Shown: positions 14,995-23,248, counted from the first letter of the stretch. The stretch is DNA of 24,868 bases from RUG12395 sp034178705 (GCA_034178705.1 JAXFQY010000009.1:1-24868), one strand, 5' to 3'. A program made the numbers and translations. The notes: a model not told the origin generated them from the sequence alone.

Positions 14995-15846
14995 GCTTCC
15001 GTTCAGGTAACGCTCCAGATAGAAAAGATACTGTTGCGCGACTCCGGCGTAAGGGCCGAAGACCGCAGGGTTGTTGCCCCCGGGGAAGTAGCGCTGCATT
15101 GCTTTTTTTATCCATACATCGCGCGGAAAAGCGTCGAGCCGTCCGAATCCGAACAGCAGTACGCACGCGGCGACCTTTTCTCCGATTCCGGGAACCGCGG
15201 TCAGAAGGAGGGATGCTGCCTGTGTGTTCGGTTCCTTTTCCACCTCGTCAAGAAGACCGTTGCAGGCGGCGTTCGCCGCCGCATGAACGAACTCCGCGCG
15301 GTAACCAAGCTTCAGCGCGCGCAGCTCTCCGATCGGAACGGAGGAGAGTGTCTCGGAATCCGGAAAGGCGTGCAGGACTCTGCCGTCCGGCAGATAAATC
15401 GGACTGCCGTACTGCGCTGACAAACGGAGCACAAGTCCCTTAATGCGCGATATGTTGTTGCATTGAGAGAGCACAAAGGTAATCAATGCCTCAAAAGGCT
15501 CCTGCCGTAGAATCCGGATTCCTCCTGCAACTTCTGCTGCACGGGAGAGAACCGGAGCTCTGGCGGCAACATCCTGTCGGATTGCTTCCCAATCCCGATC
15601 GAGGGAAAAATACTTTTGCCAAAGCTCCGCATCCTCCGGGGGGATGCCGTGCAGAAACAGTTTTTCTTCTTCGGCAGATACAAGCAGATATCTGCCGTAT
15701 GCTACCCCCTCAAAATAACCGGGTCGGTCTGTGACCGGTTCGAACCGGAAGCTTTGCCCGCAGTCAAAGGTAAGGGGAAGGGAAAGACCGGGCGCATCAA
15801 GCACCGCTGCTTCGGTCGGAACCTCGGTTTTTTTGACTGTAAGCAT
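14980..15846 (-). CDS. ogg: OGG1-type 8-oxoguanine DNA glycosylase
   Basis: A bifunctional base-excision repair glycosylase/lyase of the helix-hairpin-helix family that removes 8-oxoguanine. The 288-residue protein has an N-terminal OGG_N-like domain (about 15-110, with FDCGQSFRFEPV). The motif SQCNNISRIK (127-136) corresponds to SSNNNIARI of human OGG1. The HhH VPGIGEKVAACVLLFGF (218-234) contains the lysine nucleophile Lys224, and Asp243 in PRDVWI is the catalytic aspartate. Its 3' end overlaps the end of the convergent fusion gene by 15 bases. It is transcribed alone from its own promoter. Confidence 0.9.
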   Translation of the reverse strand: MLTVKKTEVPTEAAVLDAPGLSLPLTFDCGQSFRFEPVTDRPGYFEGVAYGRYLLVSAEEEKLFLHGIPPEDAELWQKYFSLDRDWEAIRQDVAARAPVLSRAAEVAGGIRILRQEPFEALITFVLSQCNNISRIKGLVLRLSAQYGSPIYLPDGRVLHAFPDSETLSSVPIGELRALKLGYRAEFVHAAANAACNGLLDEVEKEPNTQAASLLLTAVPGIGEKVAACVLLFGFGRLDAFPRDVWIKKAMQRYFPGGNNPAVFGPYAGVAQQYLFYLERYLNGSSAKQ

Positions 15847-15870
15847 CCGTTTTCACCGTCCTTTTCCGAT

Positions 15871-15899
15871 ATTGTAACGCAGAAATCCAGAGAATTCAA
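15871..15899 (-). promoter_or_regulatory. Promoter of the DNA glycosylase gene
   Basis: On the minus strand TTGAAT (15894-15899) lies 17 bp from TACAAT (15871-15876). The start would be near 15864, about 18 bases before the ATG. No equally good promoter is visible for the divergent DUF6062 gene. Confidence 0.55.
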
Positions 15900-15919
15900 G
15901 TAAAAAAGAGAGGAATACC

Positions 15920-16612
15920 ATGGCAGAAATGATCTATACCATACCGGTCAATGAGGCGTTTGAAGCCGCACAGGCCGATCCGTCCTGCGGGTGTCCGTAT
16001 TGCTCGCTTGAGCGGATGCTTGAGAAAAACGAGCTGGAGGCCATTCTGGGTGCCGCCATGATGGAGCCGGATATCCGTATCCGCACAAACGAGCTTGGCT
16101 TCTGTCCGCGGCATTTTGACACGATGTTTTCCATGAAGAACCGGTTGGGGCTCGCTTTGATTCTGGAAAGCCATCTGGATGAGCAGCGTAGGCTTCTGGA
16201 TAAGTCGCTGCTGCGGACTGCTGCCGCTGACGCAGAGCAGACGGCAAAAAAGCTGGACGCTCTGCAGCATACCTGCTATGTCTGTGAGAAGGTGGAATAT
16301 CATTTCGAAAAGATGCTGGCGACATCGGTTTACCTATGGGAAACCGAACAGGCATTCCGTGCGAAATTCGCCGCACAACCGTATTTCTGCTTTACACACT
16401 ATGCCCGCTTGCTGAGTTATGCCGCCAAAAAAATGCCAAAAAAGCTTTTTCCGGATTTTTACGAGTCTGCGCGTACCGTCGAGTGCGGCTACGCCGACAC
16501 ACTGCGCGAAGACGTAAAATGGTTTATCAAAAAATTTGATTACCGCTACGAAGAGGAGCCTTGGAAAAATTCGAAGGATGCGGTTGAGCGTGCGATCAAA
16601 CTTCTGCGGTGA
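15920..16612 (+). CDS. DUF6062-like protein with tandem CxxC/CxxH modules
   Basis: A 230-residue soluble protein of unknown function that I recognise as the DUF6062 family found in Clostridia, based on the IYTIPVNEAFE opening and the CPYC motif that follows. Two similar modules are visible: CPYC (25-28) with CPRH (62-65), and CYVC (119-122) with CFTH (157-160). The spacing within each module is 34-35 residues. The arrangement suggests two metal sites or redox-active pairs. No signal peptide or membrane segment is present. GAGAGGAA lies 7 bases before the ATG. It appears monocistronic, and its role is not known. Confidence 0.75.
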   Translation: MAEMIYTIPVNEAFEAAQADPSCGCPYCSLERMLEKNELEAILGAAMMEPDIRIRTNELGFCPRHFDTMFSMKNRLGLALILESHLDEQRRLLDKSLLRTAAADAEQTAKKLDALQHTCYVCEKVEYHFEKMLATSVYLWETEQAFRAKFAAQPYFCFTHYARLLSYAAKKMPKKLFPDFYESARTVECGYADTLREDVKWFIKKFDYRYEEEPWKNSKDAVERAIKLLR

Positions 16613-16800
16613 CCGGCGATCGAAGCATGCTGAACCGAAAGGCTTTTTGCCGAAATCCGGGAAAAAAGGAATGCAGGATATTGGCTTCCGGTCGGTCACG
16701 GTCTGCTTTTGCCGTCGGTTGTTCTGCGCGTGCCGCAAACCGTAGGAATATCAGAATGAAGGCAGAAGAAGGGCATATTTGACACACAGCACGGAAAAGG
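16613..16800. other. Intergenic stretch with no recognisable gene
   Basis: Between the DUF6062 gene and the terminator of the GH16 gene I see no ORF with a credible start, no clear plus-strand terminator and no RNA gene. Confidence 0.6.
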
Positions 16801-16837
16801 ATTCCCCGCAAAAAGCATCATGCTTTTTGCGGGGAAT
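16795..16837 (-). terminator. Terminator of the FAD-oxidoreductase/GH16 operon
   Basis: A 17-bp perfect inverted repeat (16801-16817 with 16821-16837) encloses a 3-base loop. On the minus strand it ends in CCTTTT. It lies 65 bases past the stop of the GH16-like gene. On the plus strand no T-run follows. Confidence 0.7.
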
Positions 16838-16901
16838 TGGATTATCCCGAGAGTTTTTCGCATTCCGGCGGAAGAACTGTTCTTTGAGCTGCGTCAGAAT
16901 C

Positions 16902-19031
16902 TTACCGGAAGCAGGATTCAAAATACGCGATAATGGTTTGGCTCATGGTGGGCGGCAATTCTGGGGAGAGAAGGATAAAGCGCCCGTCGGCAACAGTGAC
17001 GGTATACTCCCCTGTTTGCGCTGTTATCTCTTCAGAGGAGATATAGGCTCTGCCGTTTTCCGTGCGGTTTCCCTTCAATTCCATCCCGAGAACGGATGAA
17101 AGCCATTCTGCGTCCAGATACGCGACTTCTCCGTCCAGAATCGCAGCGGGTGCATTATTGATTGCCAGCCGGACTCCGTTTACGATCGTTTTCCCTCCGC
17201 CTGCGGGAAACAGAATTCTATCAGACAGAGAAAAACTGTCGGAAGAGGTGAAGCGCACAGCATCGGTTCGGAGCGTTGCGCCGATTCTTCCAGCGGTGAT
17301 GGTTACGGTGTAGACGGCATCTGCCCGAACGGAGATCGTTCCGAAAGCGACCCAGGTATTTTCTCTCAGACTTCCTCCGCCCGAGCTCCTGAAGATCTCC
17401 TGCCCGTTTTCGGATACGGTAACAGTCACGGCAGCGGAAATGTTTTGGGCAGTAGCCGGTACACCGATTTCAAGGAGCATTTCGCTGTCTGCGGGAAAGG
17501 TGACGGTCCATTCGGCGCGGGTATCGGCTGTGGTTTTCAGACGGTAACGGGATTTGTGTTCCATTCCTACGATCGAGCTGGTTTTCCACTCTCCGCCGTA
17601 TTCTTTGTAATTGTCCGACGTCGTGTCGAAGACCGTTACACCGGCGGCAGAAGCGGGAAGCGCCGGAAGAAAGGGCGCGGCGGGCTGCACGGAGATACCG
17701 CTTTGTGCGCATAGTGACGGATTGTCGATAAAAAGAGCATCCTCTTTGCTTCCGGAGCAGGAGATCGAAAGCTTTGCTTTGCCTCCGGAGACGGGGATAT
17801 CGGGGATCCGTACCTCGGTCCAGGCTTCGCAGGAGGAAATTGCAACCGTGCGTTTGCCTTCTGCCGTTTCAACCGACAGGGAGGCGTTTCCCGAAAATCC
17901 CGGCGCTTTCACCATCACAGAGCAATCGTATGTGCCGTCCGGCAGATAGTAAAGCTGTTGAATCGCCGACGCGGCGTAAGGGTTTTGGTTCGGGCTTTTC
18001 ATCGCAAGAACATAATTTCCGGCGTAAGCATCCTGCGTGCGGAGAAGCGTTGCTGCGCCTGTCGTTCCTGAGATTGCCCATGCCATCGGATCGGAGAGAG
18101 GATAGGAGGCGGCAAAGCCTTCATTCTCATTATACTCGAACTCCGAAGCACCGATTACGTTGATCCCCTCAAGGGGCATGGCGTAAAAGCGGAAGTAATC
18201 AAAAGAGGATTTCCCGGGTAATGGATCCGCATCCATTTTGCCCGTCATTTCATCGGTCAGCAGGGCGGTCAGCCAAACTGCCTGCTGGGCATAGTGAATC
18301 GGGTCATCGGCATCGGTGACGGTGTGGATCAGCTTCCCGTCCATATACCAGTTGACACGGTCCGGCAGCCACTCATAGCCTACGATCACATCACGCCCCG
18401 AAACACTCGGAACTGCTTTTTTTTCGATCAGTCCGCGCTTTTCTCCGACCTTGTAATTCAGATTGAATTGAATCAGCCCCGGTGTATCGGAATCGAACTC
18501 AAAGCCGTCAAGCTCAAAAACGGTATTCTGCTTGGCACGCAGGGGATCCGTTCCGGCTCCGCCCATACTCCAGAAGGAGGTGTGTACGCCGCAACCTGCA
18601 GTATACAGACGGACCTTTGTTTCATAGTAGCCGTAGCCGAACAGCTCACGGGTAATAATGCCGCCGCAGGTTCGGGTTCCGTCCGACTCGATGCGGCAGG
18701 TAATTTGCAGCCAGCCGTCTGATACGGTTACGTTAGCCGCCCGGTTTTCAGAGCCGAGGCGGGTTCCCGTGCGATACGACCAGACCGAGAGATCAAGCGG
18801 GCCGTCAAATTCCTCTGAGAACAGAAGACGATACTCCTCCGATACCGGGTTTTCCGGCTTGATATCCTCTTTTGGGGAAACCGGAGGTTCCGTTTTTGCA
18901 GGGGGAACAGAGCTGTCTTCCGTTTGGCTTGTTCCCGATTCGGTTACGACGGACGGTTTTTTTTCGGAACAGGAAGCAAAGAGCAGGATGGTAAGCAGAA
19001 GAGCAATCATTTTTTTTGCTTTTCTCATCAT
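16902..19031 (-). CDS. Secreted GH16-like lipoprotein with C-terminal accessory domains
   Basis: A 709-residue predicted surface lipoprotein. The N-terminus has a signal peptide with lipobox FASC (Cys21), then a Ser/Pro/Glu-rich linker (25-62). Residues about 65-290 form a GH16-like (laminarinase/concanavalin-like) domain: the catalytic ExDxxE is present as Glu173-Leu-Asp175-Gly-Phe-Glu178. Trp-rich segments such as VNWYMDGKLIHT are also typical. Residues about 300-440 look like a beta-sandwich carbohydrate-binding region. Residues about 465-595 resemble the golvesin C-terminal-like domain, ending TLRTDAVRF. Residues about 615-690 resemble a copper-amine-oxidase N-like stalk domain. GH16 enzymes cleave beta-1,3 or beta-1,4 linkages in beta-glucans and galactans. 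The substrate here is not predictable. It follows the FAD gene by 10 bases. Confidence 0.8.
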   Translation of the reverse strand: MMRKAKKMIALLLTILLFASCSEKKPSVVTESGTSQTEDSSVPPAKTEPPVSPKEDIKPENPVSEEYRLLFSEEFDGPLDLSVWSYRTGTRLGSENRAANVTVSDGWLQITCRIESDGTRTCGGIITRELFGYGYYETKVRLYTAGCGVHTSFWSMGGAGTDPLRAKQNTVFELDGFEFDSDTPGLIQFNLNYKVGEKRGLIEKKAVPSVSGRDVIVGYEWLPDRVNWYMDGKLIHTVTDADDPIHYAQQAVWLTALLTDEMTGKMDADPLPGKSSFDYFRFYAMPLEGINVIGASEFEYNENEGFAASYPLSDPMAWAISGTTGAATLLRTQDAYAGNYVLAMKSPNQNPYAASAIQQLYYLPDGTYDCSVMVKAPGFSGNASLSVETAEGKRTVAISSCEAWTEVRIPDIPVSGGKAKLSISCSGSKEDALFIDNPSLCAQSGISVQPAAPFLPALPASAAGVTVFDTTSDNYKEYGGEWKTSSIVGMEHKSRYRLKTTADTRAEWTVTFPADSEMLLEIGVPATAQNISAAVTVTVSENGQEIFRSSGGGSLRENTWVAFGTISVRADAVYTVTITAGRIGATLRTDAVRFTSSDSFSLSDRILFPAGGGKTIVNGVRLAINNAPAAILDGEVAYLDAEWLSSVLGMELKGNRTENGRAYISSEEITAQTGEYTVTVADGRFILLSPELPPTMSQTIIAYFESCFR

Positions 19032-19041
19032 TCAACCTCCA

Positions 19042-21249
19042 TCAATAGACGGAAAGTGCGGTGATTGCCGCACGGCGTACTCCGTTTGTACCACGTATAA
19101 TCACGCGGAGACGGTCACATTTCATGCTGCTGAGCGGGACTCGGCAGATGCGTTGATAATTCCCGCGAACTTCCCGGACAATCTGCCAGTTACCTTCCGT
19201 GCAGACGGCAACATCAAAATCGGCAATCAACTGGGGAATGACGCTGATGTCGGAGGGGACGCTGTTGCGGAGGCGGCGGTCAGGGTCGGCATCAAAGGTC
19301 AGCTCGAGCCGTGAAACCGTAACGGTTTTTCCGAAACCGACTTCGACATACTGTCCCGGAGCATCCTCCGCGCTTACCCAGAGATTGGTTCCGTTATAGG
19401 GGTTGAGATATCCGTTTGTCAGGTTGTCGGGGGAGTAGATTTCATTGCCGGGGCAGGAGAAGGTAAAGGCATACGGTGTGCGTCGCCACATGCTGCTTTT
19501 CACCGTACGGGTCATGGCGGAATAGACACACGGATTGTTGATTTCCTTCCGAAGCAGGCAAAGCACCCCCGGCAGCGTTTCGCTCGTCCTTCCGAGCGAA
19601 ACAGCGGGATTCCGTTCAAAGCACACGAACAGATAGCGGTTTCCCGGTACCGCTTCTGTGAATTCCAGCCACTGTCCCTCTTCACATGCCGGGACAGAAA
19701 GCGTTCCCGAAGCAACCGGGATGTTCGGCGCGTAACTGAAATCGTTTGCTGCGATGAAAACCGTATAGTTCAGTTTTGTCTGTTCCGCGGCTTTTGCAAA
19801 GATCCGCATCGTGAGCGTGTCTCTGCAGGAGGGAAGACAGATCGCAGCGTCCCAGTCAAGCCGGAGAAAGGATTCCGGAGAACCGGATGCACAGGGGGCG
19901 ACAGAGCTTGCCGTGATTTTTGCCGAACGGGCAAGATCATCCGGTGCGGCGAAGCGTTCGCCGAACATGGTATGTCCCATTCGCAGAAGTGTCTGTTTCA
20001 ACTCCGGGAGATGGTTTTTGTAAAGCCCGCGGTTTGTTGTTTTGTGAGAAATACAGAGATGCGCCGCCGCTGCAACCGCTTCGCCGATCATTCCGAGGGT
20101 CGCAATCAGTCTTGTCGAGCCGTGAGCGACATGTGTGACCGACAGGCTTCTGCCGCAGAGAAACAGATTGTCCGCGTCTTTCGCGTAGCAGGAGCGGTAG
20201 GGAATCTGGAAAATGCCGTTCAGAATATAATGACGGTTCTGTATATCGTCACTGTAGATGCCTTCAAGTGCGTGCAGATCGATTGACCAGCCGCCGTATG
20301 CAATCGGGTCGTCAAACTGTGTTTGGTTGACAAGATCGTTTTCCGTGAGAAGATAATCTCCGAGAATGCGGCGGGATTCTCGCTTCGCGGGCATGGACGA
20401 AACATATTCCAGATCGAAGTTTTCCGATCGGAATTTCCCGCTGTTTTTGATGTAATCCCATACCCCGTAGATGAAGGCGCGCTGGTCGTCAAGGATTTTT
20501 GCGTAGTCTGCTGTTTGATCCAGATCTCCGTCCAATTCATAATACCAGAAATTGTGGTGAAAATCATTCTCCGGAAGAATCCGGTTTTCCAGCAGTTTGG
20601 TTTTGTGCACGTCAAGCGCGAAGGAGGGGGCTTGATACTTCACCGGATGTCCGACATCCTTCCCGTAAAAAATCATCGTGCTGGGGAGGACCCATTTGTC
20701 TGCCTTTTCGGGCGCGATTTTTTCCCCGAATTCGGAACGTGCTTCGCGTCCGTAGCGGAATTCACAGCCGGCAAGCGCCGCAAGGGTTCCGTCTCCGGTG
20801 TCGTCAATGAACATATCGGCATAGAACTCGGTCTCGGATTCTTCCTGTGTTCCGATTGCGGTGAGAGAACAAATATGCCCGTTTTCGACTGCTGCGGAGA
20901 TGACGGTTGTATTCAGATACAGGTCGAGATTCGGCTCGGCTTGAATCCGATCAATGAGAAGGGCATCCCAGATCCAGCGGTTTCCATCCGGATTCCGATG
21001 CATGTTTTCGAGGATAATTTCTTCAACAATTCCCGGTTCTCGGGCAAAAAAGTTGAATTCCTGTGTCCCGGTGGCACCGTTGACACATATGTAGCCCTCA
21101 ACACCCGCATTTCCTCCGATTGAGGACCGGTTGTTGAGAAGAGCAACCCGCCTGCCGAGGCGGGCAGCGGAAATCGCCGCGCAAACGCCGGAAAATCCTC
21201 CGCCTGCTACGATAATTTCGTATTTTTTCTGCTGCTTTCTGAGAGCCAT
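19042..21249 (-). CDS. FAD-dependent oxidoreductase (PF12831-like) with C-terminal carbohydrate-binding-like region
   Basis: A 735-residue protein. The first 35 residues form a Rossmann FAD-binding motif (GGGFSG, 16-21), followed by NNRSSIGGNAG. The middle carries family motifs such as FIDDTGDGTLAALAGCEFRYGREA and NLFLCGRSLSVTHVAHGSTRLIATLGMIGEA near the end of the FAD domain (to about 430). This matches the FAD_oxidored family often annotated near polysaccharide-degradation genes. The C-terminal third looks like two beta-sandwich modules, the last (about 610-735) resembling an F5/8 (discoidin) domain. No signal peptide is visible, so it is probably cytoplasmic. The start at 21249 was chosen for its GGAGG 5 bases upstream. 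A longer ORF adds 64 residues of leader translation. It is first of a two-gene operon with the GH16 lipoprotein gene. Confidence 0.8.
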   Translation of the reverse strand: MALRKQQKKYEIIVAGGGFSGVCAAISAARLGRRVALLNNRSSIGGNAGVEGYICVNGATGTQEFNFFAREPGIVEEIILENMHRNPDGNRWIWDALLIDRIQAEPNLDLYLNTTVISAAVENGHICSLTAIGTQEESETEFYADMFIDDTGDGTLAALAGCEFRYGREARSEFGEKIAPEKADKWVLPSTMIFYGKDVGHPVKYQAPSFALDVHKTKLLENRILPENDFHHNFWYYELDGDLDQTADYAKILDDQRAFIYGVWDYIKNSGKFRSENFDLEYVSSMPAKRESRRILGDYLLTENDLVNQTQFDDPIAYGGWSIDLHALEGIYSDDIQNRHYILNGIFQIPYRSCYAKDADNLFLCGRSLSVTHVAHGSTRLIATLGMIGEAVAAAAHLCISHKTTNRGLYKNHLPELKQTLLRMGHTMFGERFAAPDDLARSAKITASSVAPCASGSPESFLRLDWDAAICLPSCRDTLTMRIFAKAAEQTKLNYTVFIAANDFSYAPNIPVASGTLSVPACEEGQWLEFTEAVPGNRYLFVCFERNPAVSLGRTSETLPGVLCLLRKEINNPCVYSAMTRTVKSSMWRRTPYAFTFSCPGNEIYSPDNLTNGYLNPYNGTNLWVSAEDAPGQYVEVGFGKTVTVSRLELTFDADPDRRLRNSVPSDISVIPQLIADFDVAVCTEGNWQIVREVRGNYQRICRVPLSSMKCDRLRVIIRGTNGVRRAAITALSVY

Positions 21250-21289
21250 ATGATCCTCCGTGTTTATCCATTTGTTTTCTTTTTGTACG

Positions 21290-21318
21290 AGTATAGCACG
21301 GAAAAGAAAGGATGACAA
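21290..21318 (-). promoter_or_regulatory. Promoter of the FAD-oxidoreductase/GH16 operon
   Basis: On the minus strand TTGTCA (21313-21318) lies 17 bp from TATACT (21290-21295). Transcription would begin near 21283, giving a short leader. This shows that the pair can be expressed independently of the upstream spoVA genes. Confidence 0.75.
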
Positions 21319-21352
21319 GGGGATTGTGTTGTTCCTTTTTAACATAATGTTT

Positions 21353-21718
21353 TTATTTCGGCTTTCCGCGGAAGATAAGAGATGCCAGAAAGCCGAGAAG
21401 CAGTGCGGCACAGGTTCCTCCCGATGCGGCGCAGAGCGCACCGGTCAGAATACCGTACAGTCCGTCACGGTCCACCGCTTCTTTTACCCCCTTTGCAATC
21501 GCATAGCCAAAGCCGCTGAGGGGAACGGTAGCGCCGCGTCCGGCAAACTGAACCAAAGGACCGTAAAGGCCGAGCGCGCCGAACAGAACGCCGGCGACAA
21601 CAAAGGCGACGAGGATGCGGGCGGGGGACAACTGTGTGCGGTCGATCAGAATCTGAGCGGCAACACAGAGCAGACCGCCGATCGCAAAGGCCTTGAGTAC
21701 CGATAAAAACAGCTCCAT
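21353..21718 (-). CDS. spoVAE: Stage V sporulation protein AE (SpoVAE)
   Basis: A 121-residue integral membrane protein of the SpoVA channel complex, which moves dipicolinic acid into the forespore and releases it at germination. Several hydrophobic segments and the family-typical GRGATVPLSGFGYAIAKGVKEAV (about 59-81) are visible, along with a Gly-rich C-terminal membrane segment. The start at 21718 follows GGGAGG with about 6 bases between, one base after the spoVAD stop. Longer upstream starts lie inside spoVAD. It is the last gene of the three-gene spoVA operon, with no obvious terminator before the next gene's promoter. Confidence 0.9.
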   Translation of the reverse strand: MELFLSVLKAFAIGGLLCVAAQILIDRTQLSPARILVAFVVAGVLFGALGLYGPLVQFAGRGATVPLSGFGYAIAKGVKEAVDRDGLYGILTGALCAASGGTCAALLLGFLASLIFRGKPK

Positions 21719-21719
21719 A

Positions 21720-22736
21720 TTACCTCCCGATTGCCTTAATGTGCAGAAGATGCGCGATTCCGGGAATCGTTTTCCCCTGCTGGACGGTTGTGGCATTCAT
21801 CAGCGCTCCGGTCGGGCAGAACAGGATATTCCGGATTTTCCCTGACGCGAGATCGGGAAGAATTCTTGCTGCCAGAACAGACGCGGAGCAGCCGCAGCCG
21901 GATGCACCGTTCTTCGTGTCGGGATCATTGTCGTCGTACAGCAGCAATCCGCAGTCCCGATGGTTTTTCAGCTCTGGAAAGCCGTTGTTTTTCATCAGTA
22001 TCTTGAAAAGGGCGCTGCCTTCCTGCCCGAGATCTCCGGTGAAAAGATAGTCAAAATCATCGGGAGAGGATCCGGTTGAAGCAAAATAAGCGAGAAACGT
22101 ATCTGCTGCCGCGGGTGCCATGGCTGCTCCCATATTGGATTGATCGCTGATTCCGCCGTCCAAAATGCATCCGGGCGTCAGACTGACGATTTCCGCAAGC
22201 GGGGAGCATTGACCGCGCCGGGCAGCCGAGAGAAGAAAGGAGGCGCCCCCTGTTACCGTCCATTGCGCGGTTGGCGTGCGCTGACCGCCGTATTCGACCG
22301 GGGAACGGAACTGGCGCTCCGCGGAGAGATTGTGTGAAGATGCTGTTACCGAGCAGAGGGAAAGCCCGCAGGAGAGCGCAAAGGTCGCAAGGGAAAAGCC
22401 CTCCGCAATCGTTGAGCAAGCACCGAAAATGCCGAAAAAGGGAGCGCGGAAGCCGACCAGACCGAAGGTGGAAGCGGTGCACTGATTCAGGAGATCCCCG
22501 GCAAACATAGCGTCAAGATCATTCGCAGAAAGCGAGGCCTTCTTTAAGGCGGTGTCCAGCGTAAGCCGCTGAATCTCCGCTTCCGCATCTTCCCAGGTCT
22601 TTTTTCCGAAACGGTCATCCTCCGAACGGATATCCAGCAGCTTTCCGAAGGCCGATGTGCTTTCGCGGATTCCGCCGACTGAGGCGGCGGAGAGAATCTG
22701 GGGGCGTACGGCAGGAAATATTGTTCTGTTTTTCAT
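21720..22736 (-). CDS. spoVAD: Stage V sporulation protein AD (SpoVAD)
   Basis: A 338-residue thiolase-fold protein that binds dipicolinic acid in the SpoVA complex. Typical features are FGIFGACSTIAEGFSLA near residues 100-116, NMGAAMAPAAADT and the GASGCGCSASVLAARILPDL segment, with the C-terminal LFCPTGALMNATTVQQGKTIPGIAH. The start at 22736 overlaps the spoVAC stop by one base (TAATG), so translational coupling is likely. An earlier ATG 12 codons upstream lies in spoVAC and is not needed. Confidence 0.93.
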   Translation of the reverse strand: MKNRTIFPAVRPQILSAASVGGIRESTSAFGKLLDIRSEDDRFGKKTWEDAEAEIQRLTLDTALKKASLSANDLDAMFAGDLLNQCTASTFGLVGFRAPFFGIFGACSTIAEGFSLATFALSCGLSLCSVTASSHNLSAERQFRSPVEYGGQRTPTAQWTVTGGASFLLSAARRGQCSPLAEIVSLTPGCILDGGISDQSNMGAAMAPAAADTFLAYFASTGSSPDDFDYLFTGDLGQEGSALFKILMKNNGFPELKNHRDCGLLLYDDNDPDTKNGASGCGCSASVLAARILPDLASGKIRNILFCPTGALMNATTVQQGKTIPGIAHLLHIKAIGR

Positions 22737-23182
22737 TATGATCCCCCGAAAAAGTAATAGATCAACCCCCACAGCGTTCCTGCAACGGTCCCGTAAAGAA
22801 GCACCGGTCCCGCAACGGTAAATACCTTTGCACCTACCCCGAGAATATAACCCTCTGCGCGGGAGTCAATCGCGGGGGACACAATGGCATTGGCAAACCC
22901 CGTGATCGGCAGAAAGGTTCCGGCACCTGCATACTTTGCAAGATCGTCAAAAACACCGAGTCCGGTAAACAGCGCAGAGAGAAAAATCAGTACGCAGGAG
23001 GCATACAGACTGCTTTCCCGATCCGGTAAAAGCAGAAGACGGAAAAAGAAAGCGTAAATCAGTTCGCCAAGCGCACAGATCCCTCCGCCGACCAGAAAGG
23101 CAAGAGTGCAGTTTTTCAGTCCGTTTGTCCGCTTGGCACGATTGGAAACGAGCTTTTGGTAGCTTGCTTTATCGAAGTTCAT
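22736..23182 (-). CDS. spoVAC: Stage V sporulation protein AC (SpoVAC)
   Basis: A 148-residue integral membrane protein of the SpoVA dipicolinic acid channel. SpoVAC of Bacillus has been shown to behave as a mechanosensitive channel. The sequence has several hydrophobic segments and the family-typical GAGTFLPITGFANAIVSPAIDSRAEGYILGVG near residues 86-117. The start at 23182 follows GGAGG by 4 bases. It is first in the operon with a SigG-like promoter about 35 bases upstream. Members spoVAA, AB and AF are absent here, as is usual in clostridia. Confidence 0.93.
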   Translation of the reverse strand: MNFDKASYQKLVSNRAKRTNGLKNCTLAFLVGGGICALGELIYAFFFRLLLLPDRESSLYASCVLIFLSALFTGLGVFDDLAKYAGAGTFLPITGFANAIVSPAIDSRAEGYILGVGAKVFTVAGPVLLYGTVAGTLWGLIYYFFGGS

Positions 23183-23202
23183 GATTCCTCCGTAAGAAAA
23201 AA

Positions 23203-23235
23203 CCGATACGTTCAAAGACAGTATCGGCTTTTTTT
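23203..23235. repeat. Inverted repeat overlapping the spoVA promoter
   Basis: CCGATAC (23203-23209) and GTATCGG (23221-23227) form a 7-bp stem with an 11-base loop. It is followed by seven T on the plus strand and flanked by six A on the other side, so it is terminator-like in both directions. The -10 element of the spoVA promoter lies in this repeat. Confidence 0.65.
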
Positions 23236-23248
23236 CGAGGATTATTCA
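23219..23248 (-). promoter_or_regulatory. SigG-like promoter of spoVAC-spoVAD-spoVAE
   Basis: On the minus strand TGAATA (23243-23248) lies 17 bp from GATACTG (23219-23225). This matches the forespore SigG consensus (TGHATA, then CATACTA) closely and fits the known SigG dependence of spoVA operons. The predicted start is near 23212, about 30 bases before the spoVAC ATG. Confidence 0.7.
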
